64,000 nt of DNA, taken from positions 62,001 through 126,000 of the forward strand of contig RPFO01000329.1 of NCBI GenBank assembly GCA_009746045.1. Reading direction: 5' to 3'. Shown here one piece after another: positions 12,901 to 22,415 of this stretch. The notes beneath the pieces were generated by a model, which did no database searches, was not told the DNA's origin, and was given only the letters and a program-made list of their open reading frames with translations. Each line of letters starts with the position of its first letter. Position 1 is the first letter of the stretch. Source of the stretch: Mesostigma viride. Lineage: Eukaryota; Streptophyta; Mesostigmatophyceae; Mesostigmatales; Mesostigmataceae. A program made the position numbers and the translations under genes.

Positions 12901-14870
12901 GATAGTGTCGTCAGAAAGCACCAAACGTGAAAACGCTAGCTGCCCAAATCTGAGATTCTGCGGTTATACCACGGATGCCAGGATGATGATAGAGCACATG
13001 CATGCCACGATGAAGATGCAAAGTGTGGGTGCCAGACTGACGGCTACAGGCACGCGTGACAGGAAGATGAGGGTGAAAGAGAGGGGCATTATATGGATGA
13101 ATTTAGAACCCAGGAATATGGAACGCAGGGGAGTCGGAACCCAGGAATATGGAACGCAGGGGAGTCGGGCAGAGGGGAGTCCAAAGACGGGGGTTCCCAT
13201 GGCATCAACGGTGTAGGTGAGAGGTAAACAAGGCCGCGGTGGCAGGAGGCACTCCTACCAAGGGCTTCGCGAGGCAGCCCCTTTTCCGTACTCGTTGCCA
13301 CCTGGGCAGGATTACAGGTATCGTTTACTAGATCAGTGGGCCTTGCTGGCAGCAACTTTCCCCAGGAGTCGGGGGCAGCATGCACACCCTTGCCCCCACG
13401 TACCAGTGTTCAAGGGTCCCACGTATTGTGCAAGTGCAGCGTCCCATCTGCAAGCCTTGTTCCATGCACATGCTTGCCCCCATGTACAAGTGTCCATGGG
13501 ATCCCCTTGAAAGAGTAAATTGCCATCACAAGCGAACAGGAAGAGCTTCATCACAAAGGGGATACCTCATACCAGCTCGGTGCACTCGCTCCACCCCACG
13601 AGCTCGTCCCACGAGCGAAATACTAGCACAGGTTAGCCGCGTGAACATATTCCCTAGCGTGTGCTAGTATCATGCCGTACATGGCGACACCTCCTCCCAT
13701 CCAAGCATGCACATACGCAATACAGACCAGGCTTCCGGAGGGCAACACCTCAAAGGAGGTCGGGTGGCTCCTTGTCCTAGGCAGGGCTGGCACCTCGATA
13801 TGAAGTCACAGCCCAGTTGGCGAGAGTATAGTAGAAGCTTTGGCAGCCTTGGTAGGGCTTGCACCCGGCACAGCTACTACCCGTGACCTCAGGATATTGG
13901 TACAGGTAGCAGTAATACCGGTACGGGTGCGGACGAGGGTCAAGCAGTCCCTATACCGGCAGAACTGTACCAGTACTAGCAAAGCTCTGTAGGTACCTTG
14001 TACAGACACCAACGTGCCGACATGGGGTATGCGTACCAACCCTAGGTCCAAGGCCTGTGAGGCACACAGGCTATTGTAGAAGGATTCGGTGAATATTTCG
14101 CATATCTTCTAGATCGATCTTGTATCGTGAGAAGGGGGCCAGGCGAGGCACCCACCACGCATTGGGCATGCTCGGGCATGCAGATGCACTCTCCGCAAAG
14201 TGGGAAGCTGTGGACGAAACAGTACCATTTCGTTGCCTGCAGAGGGAGGTGCAATCGGTTGTGGATGGATGTAGGAGATGCAGCGGCAACAGACGAAATG
14301 ACATTCCAACACCCCTTGTAGACTGCCGGGCGGGGAGAACGCTGTCAACTTTGTGGACAGCCCTCATAAGGTAGGTGCTAGCAGAACCTACGTAGGCCAG
14401 GCATGGGAGACAAAGAATTCAAGCCAAGACCTGAAAGGAGGGAAGGACGAGGTTTCCACAACGCATGCTGCATGGCGACTGAGGGGGAACGGACACCCTA
14501 TCAGCTTGGTAAAAGCACTTTGCTTGTACGACCCTACAACCATGCATCTTCTGCCCCGAAGCCAGGGCGGACACAAGCACGTGACGCCGCTGAACAAGGT
14601 CAGAATAAAGCAAGCGCTTGGTACAAAATTGCAGACGAAGAGAAAACAGACATAAATGAGAAACAGCTGCACGCCTGACCGGTGCACGGGCTACGGCGCA
14701 ACGCTCGGTCCTACCCATATAAAGTTACGGAATATCGGTATTGGACACATGCCAATTGAAGCCTACAGCCCAACTACCAAATGTTGAATGCCAACATAAA
14801 ATAATATCCTTAGCACAACATGAAAAGGACGACAAAACGCACAGACCTTTCGGCATTTGCACACCACCAT
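6969..14870 (-). CDS. ZFPL1: ZFPL1-like Golgi zinc-finger membrane protein
   Basis: Exons (minus): 14870-14847, 14236-14156, 12815-12698, 11490-11396, 9687-9315, 8909-8751, 7666-7477, 7026-6969. All join in phase and give 365 aa. The start MVVCKCRK lies in a 24-nt first exon. Residues 9-106 carry the zinc-binding region: C14/H17, C22/C25/C27, H31/C34, TYSEWVIDGDYDWPPKC, CPIC, then HVTHTSCL and TAPAGYVCPSC. A disordered Gly/Ala/Ser linker follows (about 107-230), then an acidic DVDTDEEGGDKKYARRG block. The last two exons together form one membrane helix (about 336-358) near the C-terminus. Known ZFPL1 is a cis-Golgi membrane protein that binds GM130, with the finger domain cytosolic. The exon 5 donor (9315) and the GTCTGT donor of exon 1 are the least certain points. 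Confidence 0.9.
7721..7744. repeat. G24 homopolymer (C24 on transcribed ZFPL1 strand)
   Basis: An uninterrupted run of 24 G on the plus strand lies about 55 nt upstream of the ZFPL1 exon 7 acceptor. In the transcript it is poly-C and adds to the pyrimidine tract. Confidence 0.8.
8381..8465. repeat. 42-bp tandem duplication in ZFPL1 intron
   Basis: Two adjacent near-identical units contain GCGCAGCGGTTTGAACCGAT and CCACCCACCCACCTTGG, differing at about one base. They lie in intron 6 of ZFPL1. Confidence 0.8.
12185..12345. repeat. 39-bp tandem repeat in ZFPL1 intron
   Basis: About four units of 39 bp contain AACAAGACCCGCGTTCCCTC and CTACTGCTGCCCTAGTCC. They lie in intron 3 of ZFPL1, so the open frames they generate are not genes. 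Confidence 0.85.
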
Positions 14871-16646
14871 ATTATGAGTAGCTCGTTCAAAGAGCGGACG
14901 CCAGTCGTAATAAAAATCTCCCTAAAATCTCGGATTTACTGAAGTCGACCAACTACCCCCTTCATGCCGGCAGGGTAAACTCATGGCGCTTCCGAGCACC
15001 AACTTTTGGGCCTTTGCATCCTGTCTACCATAGCCAGAGGAAAACTAGTAATTAGACCCTGGCAATAAGACGACATGACCCAACGCGAGTTCTTCTGTGC
15101 CTCGCTGTTGCTTATAGGCTGTGAGTTGTGTGAGTTGTGACTTGGACTGGGGATCGGTGCCCGGTGGCACGCTTTCGCGGGCGCATCGAGTTCGAACGCA
15201 CGCAACACGTTTTCAAAGACCCTACAGGGTTGACATCGGGCGCGATTGGGCCAGATTTCCGGACCCGTTGTTGTGTGGGTGGTTCCGGACCCGTTGTTGT
15301 TGTTTGTTGTTGCTGGACCCGGTCTCCTCCCATCACGCCGATTCACGCGCCCCATCTACCAAAATAATGTTTTTGTTGTTGTTGTTGCTGCATCGTTGAT
15401 GTAGTAGTAGTAGTTTTTTTTTTTTGTATTCTAAGAGATACTCATATACTATCCGGCCCTCGGACACTACAGAGAATCTCTGCTGCAATTGTGCGGCGCG
15501 GGACTCAACAACAACAACTACTAGTAGTACTACACCCCAAGGTTGTTGAGATCATCCCCCGGGGGCGTTGAGCCAAATCTCTGCTGCCCAATGCCCATGT
15601 GCGGCGTGGGCAACAACAACAACACGTTGAGCCACCTTGCTTCTCGCGTCAGAGGTCTTGACACGCGGCGGACATGGGTTTAACGTACCATTTTCCCGCA
15701 GGAATTTATAAAATTCAAGTTGTGTTCGTTTTGGCACGGTCTTGGTCTGCCAATTTACAAGCGGTAGTTGAAACATGTACAGTACTGCTTCGAGAAGAAC
15801 CGGTGCACCTAGGTTTTTATACCGGTGTATAAAGGAAGTTTTACATATGATAACATCGACAGCACCCTCTCTGTGCTCGCCCAAGCGAAAAATCTGCGAA
15901 AGCAGTTGTGGAGTTCGAGTCTACAACCAAGAATATGTTTTTTGACGTAAATGCCCGATCGTGCGCCTGTATAAAGAAATGCCGGGGATGCCATTGATTC
16001 CCAGTGTTCTTGGCATGAAGTTATAGCTATACCAGAGTCAACCATCAAGCTTTGCAGATCGCCAGACTACGTTGCCGAAGTAACTAAAACTCAAGGGCTG
16101 TCTGGGAATTAGATGATTGAAAAGTCCCCTAGCGTCAGTAAATTCAAATCCCTTCCTTTCTGGTACATTTAGAAAGGCGTTTCGGTCAGTCATATGGCTG
16201 AGCAGTTCGTTACGAGCTTCACTGACGTTGCAGCGGACTCAGGTCAACAGAAAAAGCCAGACGTGGTTGTCCCCCGCCGATTCCTCGTGAGTGATGCCAC
16301 TGGGTATATAAACTTCTTCCATTGCACACTAGATCTTGCCGCCGGAACCTCTGTCTGCTAAATAAGCTTTAAAGCAGCGTAGATCTTCATTCCAACGGCC
16401 CCCCCTGCCTAAGAATCATTTGCGGCCGTGACGCCTACGGCTTCGCAAGCCAACCCCGCCTAGTTTTCAGAGGGGGTTTATATCTGTTCTCGTTGGCCCA
16501 GCTCCCGTATCTTTTCCTGTCCCCCACCTCTACCCACCCACCCCACGGACCCTTCCTTCCCCGTCCCCCTGCACACTCGCCATTTATCTACCTTCCATCT
16601 GCTGCTCACATAACATTCCTGTGTAATACAAGCTCTTCTCCGCATC
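14871..16646. other. Divergent intergenic region ZFPL1 / TMEM138
   Basis: About 1.8 kb separates the two start codons, so it must contain both promoters. It includes GTT and TAG microsatellite runs around 15285-15420 and a T9 run. No recognised core promoter motif or further gene is visible. Confidence 0.5.
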
Positions 16647-19600
16647 ATGAAGTAAGGCCCTTTCCTTTCCTTGCTCATAACTTGCCTCCCTCAAGCATCA
16701 TCTAACAAAATACGCACGATCCCCTGCTCGCCCCCCCCCTCTCCCCACCCCACACACACTGTCGAGCCGTGGCGTGCAGAACGCGGTGTGGGTGCTCTAC
16801 TTCCTGCTTCTGCTAGACATTGGGCTGAACGCTTTTACCGACCCGCTCTACGTGCTCAACGCAGCCATCCATGTGGTCGTCATATGGTGCGTGCGTGGTC
16901 ACTATGTCCATTTTTGTTTTTGCAGTCTCATATACTTATCGCCGCGTACTTGGTCACGATACGTATACGTTGTACCAAAAGTACAGTAACACTAATAGTA
17001 CAGTAATAGTAATAGTAATAGCACAGTAATAGTAATAGCTTCACACAGTAAAAGTAATGCTTCAAACATGCCATTCTTCTCCATGTCGGCGCTATCACAC
17101 GGGGGGCACGGGGTATGGGGTACTGGGTATATGGACTGCTATGGAGTACGCCATCCCTATTTGGAAATGAGAATCCAGTCAACCTGTGACTTCAGTTAAC
17201 CTGTGTGTGGACTTGAACAGCATCTCAAGGCAACTGCTATCTATTCTTACCCTGCTACTACAGCGGGATACCATCTCAAGGCAACTGCTATCTATTCTTA
17301 CCCTGCTACTACAGCGGGATACCATCTCAAGGCAACTGCTATCTATTCTTACCCTGCTACTACAGCGGGATACCGGCTAGTCAGCATCCATGTGCGCTAT
17401 CACGCGTCTCTGTCACTGCACTGCAGGGGCGGTAACCTGTCCCATCAACCACCCGCTGTTACGCCATGCTTGACCCTCCACATGCCCATCGGTGCCCATC
17501 TCCATGTCCCGATGCGTGCGCATCGCTATTTACCCCACACTCACACATCCCGCTGGATGTGCCGCACATGACCCTGCCTGGGCTACAGTCGCTTTGTTTG
17601 GCTGGGTGCCTTGACATGTGGATCCCCCATGGGACCGCGTTTCTAATCAACTAATTGACCGAATGCTCCTCGATTGCCTGTGTGTCTTTCAATGGACCGG
17701 GCGCCCCTTGGCCATGCGCATCTTTCTTGGCCGTGTGCCCCTTGTTTGACCGGGTGCCCACAGCCTCCAGCTGGTCATCATCATGGTGCTCTTCTTCTCC
17801 ATCTACCTCACGATGACCGAGACATTCTTCTCCAAAAAGGCACTCTACCTAGGTGAGCAAAGTGACCGCTTGCGTTCGTATAGTGACCGCTACAACGGCA
17901 TTGGTGCGCTACTAGGATGCCAGAAGAGAACATTTGGCGGAATTCCGCGACTACAAGGAACTCTACTGTAGGGAGCTCTATAGGGATTTCTATGTTTATA
18001 GTATTACCACACGGGCCCGCACAGTGACGACTCGCATGCGTGTAGTGACTGCTGCGCACGACGAGTTGCGCACGACGACTGGTTGGCTGCATGTCGTGAC
18101 TGGTTGCCATGCGTACAGTGACCGCTTGTGACCGGTCGCCATGCGTACAATGACCGGTTGTGTGTGTAGTGACTGCTCGGGGCGAGCACAGTAGAGCCCT
18201 TCTGAACCACCGACCTTGGCACTCCGCGCTAAACGGGTTCGGATTGCAATTAAGGCGTAGCTCGGGGCCGGTTCTGTCGCGCGGCGCCCCTTCTGGCGAC
18301 CCCAACGCAGGAACCGACTTACGGACGAGTGGGTACGAAGAAAAGTGGTTGGATTTCGCGCGGCGCGGCAGAATCACATCTTGGCGCCGCGTACGTAGCG
18401 CCGACTGACCACGAGACACCCGCACTAAAGAGGCCCGCCGTATTTCTGAGTTTATCAACTTTAAGGCAATCGACCCGTCTTATGCACCGCGCTGTCGAGG
18501 CGCGACGCCGGTTTAGTGCGGTGCATGAGACGGGTCGGGTCTCGAAGGCGGTGGTTCAGAAGGGCTCGAGTGACCATGTTGGCGATAATGGAACCTCTTT
18601 TCTTTGAACTTTGTTGGATCTCTTGCATGCGCATGACATGTAGCCATGATCATTCCCCAACTCACGTGGGCGCTCATGGGAACGTGTTCAGATGCGTTGC
18701 GGTGGTCCGTGACAAGCTAGCGCAGGTGTAGACGGGCAAAAGCAGTAAACTGCCAAGAGCGGTGGAGTGTAAGGATACTACACAGACACGCAGTGTAAAG
18801 ATTCTTGGCCTGCGCTTGCCTGCGGTTGTCTCATTGGTATCCCTTGGACCATGATGTGATATAACTTGGACGGTGACACTTGAGAGCATTCAACTCGATT
18901 CATGAAGGAGGGGGGACATCCAGCCAAAACAGCACACTCACTCGTGTGTCCGGCGCGGCACCTCCGGACGTGGAGCGGACTCCAAAAATGTGTCCGGCGG
19001 CAGAATTTTTGCGACGGAGTGTACTCCAGTCGAAATTTTTAGGGCGGCGCGAAGAAAAATTTTGTGGAGCTAACTCCTCCCGCCGGTCCGGCGCCTGGTT
19101 TTAGGAAAGGAGTGCGCTCTGGTGATCCCGCTAGCTCGGTCAGGCGTTTGATTTTAAGTGCAGGAGTCCGCTTTGGCCCTGCTGTACTTACAACTTACGC
19201 TGAGAACTTACCAAGTATTGGTTGATTCTAGGAAGACGTATCAACTTTCAGGCAGGCGTCAGGTTGTTGTTGTTGATTCTGACACCGGACCTGGCGTCAG
19301 GCAATAGGCATCGAATTTCCGCCGGCTTGACGTCATTCTTCTACTTGGAGAATATGCTAATACTATCGCTTACTAAGAGCTTCTACTAAGAGATTCTACA
19401 AAAAGTGCCACGTGTCGTACAAGCCACGTAGCACGCAGCACACTCCCAAGTCGATCCGGCGCAGCCTTTTGACTGACAGAGTGCACTCCACCATTTTTCA
19501 CTTTGGCTGGCGCCGGGCGGCGCGGTAGGCCAAACTCTGGAGTACGCTCATGTACGATTTTAGGGGGGGATGTCCCCCCTCCTATTCATGACGCTCTCGT

Positions 19601-22323
19601 GGATATCGGCTGCGCGTTGCAAGTCTCTGGTGCCTGTGCCGCCAGCAAACCTGCTGGGATGCCATCACTTCCAGTTTGGCACAGTGACATCGGCACATCC
19701 CCCCGATGCATGAAAACACCCCAATCACACTCACGCACTGATTTGGGGAGTAACCGTGCCCCCCTGTAAATATTGCTATGGAGCGCCTCCCAACATAGGA
19801 TGGGGCAGGGGTGTCAACGATCCGCACCCTTTGCTGCTACGCTGTGCATGTATGCATGGTCAACTACATGTCACCCCAGCCACATACGCCGCTTTTGCTC
19901 CCGTTCAGGCCTGCGCTTCCTGGCCCCCATCCGGTGACACCTGTCTCAAGGTGACACCGGTTCCGCTTGTTCCCTCTGGCCTTTGCCCCTTGTCTGCTCG
20001 TCTGCTGCCACCTGGCAGGCCTCTTCCGCGAGTTCCCCTCGCTCTTCCTCATCTGCCCCATCCACTTCCTCGTATTCATCGGCATCCGGCTCTACCGCAT
20101 GGTAAGGCACTAGGTAGCATCCGGCTCTACCGCATGGTAAGGCACTAGGTAGCATCCGGCTCTACCACATGGTAAGGCACTAGGTAGCATCCGGCTCTAC
20201 CACATGGTAAGGCACTAGGTAGCATCCGGCTCTACCACATGGTAACACACTAGGACGATCGGGGCCAGGACTTGGCGACGCAATTCGGGGTGCAGCGCAA
20301 GATAATGGTCCGGTGGAGATAGTGGTGAGATGGGTTGGTTGAGACCCTGTGCAGGGTAGTGAGGTTGCATCCGGCTATCCCGCATGGCACGCCCTTGATG
20401 TGGGTGCTGCGAGACGATGGTTGAAGTGGAAGGATGGCCCTTGTTGACATTGGCGCATGGTAGCGAGACGCATCCGGCTCTACCACATCGTGCCTTGCCC
20501 AGGCCCCGGGCTAGCTCACGTAGGTTGTGGCACCGCAGCGTGAGCCGACCGCGGCAGCCTCATGGTGTGGGCTTGCGGATGGCAGCAATTGCGTTACCAC
20601 ACGACAATGGTAGCGATATTCAATGATAGCCATAGCACACGACAGCGGGAGCGAACGACAGCGATATTTTGCATGGCAGCGGCAGCAAGCATTAGCGGGG
20701 AATGGCGCGCAACATCTGCATCGCAGCGCGATTTGAACCAGAGCTTCTTAACTCGTGTGAGGTCGACACTGTGTTGAATAGTTCGCGATAGTGTGTGAAT
20801 TTGGCGTGTGCGCATGTTGGGCGTGTGTGGCCCATGTCCGGCCAGACAAGCAACCTGTGAGATCACACATCAAGCATGTCAACCATAGGGTAACCATATA
20901 GAGATGACCATCTAGAGGTGTGTTTCCATGTTGGTATGACATGTGGCGTTTCCATGTTGGTATGAGAACTCCATGTAAATGGGCTGTTTCCGTATAGTTA
21001 TAATGTTTCCAATTACAAATGAAGTTTTCACATGGTGCAAAATGTTTACTTTTACTAGTATTTTTTCAAGGTTCCAGATCGATGTAACGCTCCCATTGAG
21101 GTATGATGTTCCCAGGGCAATAACAACCCTACTGCACTCGCCCTTAATCGAGAATTTTTACTATTGTGTGTTATTTTGCTATTATTATCCGCTTTTCTGC
21201 CGCTGGGCGATCTTGTTGGTACCACACGGCACTTCCTTACTCACAGTGGCACAGGGCCATGTACGTTGTCATGCTGCGTTGGCATCTGACTGCTTGCTGC
21301 CGCCACCCTGTGTGACCCGGCACCGCTTGGCACCCCTCTTGGTCGCAGGCTCTTATTTATAGCTATGTGCCCCACGCCCAGCTGTGGGATGGCTTCTACC
21401 AATACGCCTACCTGATTCAAAGGCTGGGTAAGTCGTGTCTCAGCGTGGCTTGCCTACCTGATTCACAGGGCAGGCATGTCGTAGCTTGAGCACTTCTCTT
21501 CCCACGCCTCATCCCCCTTTGCTTGGCCAACATTTGTTAGGCAGCCACAGCAAGGGGGTGATGACAGTTGCATGTATTATACACGGGCCAAACTAAAGGA
21601 ATGGTACATTTCATGTGGATGCTGCCCCATGTTAATGGGAAGTCTGCCTAGTTGGCATGGGAATGCTCAGAAAGCTGTCAAGCATTGGGATGGAAAAGGA
21701 GGCTGGTTCTCTCCACCGTTTACCTTGCTAGCAACTGCCTCACTGTCACTCTATGTGTTTTTTTTGCCATGACCCATCAATCTCATGCACGCTAACTACC
21801 TTCATGCCTTTGTAAAACAATGATACAAGATACTGCCTTCATTGCTGCTACTAATGATGTGCATGCATACATGCATGCATGTGTGTGTGTCGCGTGTGTG
21901 CACGCAATGCGTGCCCGTTGCGTGCTGCAGTGGCGATGCTCTTCTACGTTCTCGTGAACGCATCCGTGCAGCGCCTGCTGTCGCAGCCCAAACTATTTAC
22001 GCGTGAGTGTCTGGCGCGGTCGGGGTGGAGATCGTGAAGCTCCAGTGCGACGGCTGGTATTATAACCAAGACTATTCCTTTGTAGCGCAATGTGCATATG
22101 AGAAATTCAAGAGAGTATTATATCTCGCGGGAGGCTCTAATCAAGTAGAGCGCACGACAAGCTCCATGAACATACAAGCTGACAACCTGATAGCCAACGT
22201 TTATGTGGCCACCAGTAAGTACTTGCGTGTCATGCATGCGCATGTGGCCACCAGCTTGGCGTCACAATTGTTTCTTGACTAACTGGGCGTGATTTGGCTG
22301 AACCATGTGCAGACAATTACTGA
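16647..22323 (+). CDS. TMEM138: TMEM138-like ciliary membrane protein
   Basis: Exons: 16647-16651, 16767-16886, 17764-17852, 20019-20101, 21349-21427, 21931-22002, 22313-22323. Phases match throughout and give 152 aa (human TMEM138 is 162). The first exon codes only ATGAA and the last only the final residues plus stop. Residues 8-25 (VWVLYFLLLLDIGLNAF) match the family's first helix. LFFSIYLTMTETFFSKKALY, the FPSLFLICPIHFLVFIGI helix and WDGFYQYAYLIQRL-VAMLFY follow in the family order, giving four hydrophobic segments. In animals TMEM138 works in cilium assembly and is mutated in Joubert syndrome, so its presence argues for a ciliated host. The last exon is the least certain; the C-terminus could differ. 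Confidence 0.85.
17221..17375. repeat. 51-bp tandem repeat, three copies, TMEM138 intron 2
   Basis: Three almost identical 51-nt units contain CATCTCAAGGCAACTGCTAT and CTACTACAGCGGGATACC. The unit is a multiple of three, so it makes open frames, but it lies in an intron. Confidence 0.9.
18194..18567. mobile_element. 374-bp MITE-like element with 19-bp terminal inverted repeats
   Basis: GAGCCCTTCTGAACCACCG (18194-18212) is perfectly complementary to 18549-18567. A second inverted pair of 20 bp with one mismatch (18471-18490 and 18518-18537) forms an internal hairpin. No transposase is encoded. No clear TSD was found, so the exact ends and superfamily are open. It lies in TMEM138 intron 3. Confidence 0.7.
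18900..19591. mobile_element. ~690-bp element with inverted ends
   Basis: The left end TCATGAAGGAGGGGGGACAT (from 18900) is complementary to the right end (19568-19591) apart from a 2-nt insertion. The interior is rich in GGAGT/ACTCC and CCGGCG blocks and codes for nothing recognisable. It lies in TMEM138 intron 3, about 330 bp from the 374-bp element. Confidence 0.55.
20082..20250 (+). repeat. 35-bp tandem duplication of TMEM138 exon 4 end plus donor
   Basis: The last 20 bases of exon 4 (GCATCCGGCTCTACCGCATG) and the donor GTAAGGCACTAGGTA are repeated about five times in tandem into intron 4. Two further decayed copies of the exon end lie near 20369 and 20468. The unit is 35 nt, so use of a downstream donor would shift the frame, and each unit brings a TAG in the exon 4 frame. 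The fifth copy has a changed donor (GTAACA). Confidence 0.9.
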
Positions 22324-22415
22324 ACATGGAACTCTGTGATGGGGACTCCTGTTCCCGCCTTACATAAAGAAGAGAGTTTTCGGCCCCAAGCATGACAGGG
22401 CCATGTAATATATAT

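Noticed and set aside
20082-20250. CRISPR-like spaced repeats
   Set aside because: The units are contiguous 35-bp copies of an exon/intron junction with no unique spacers.
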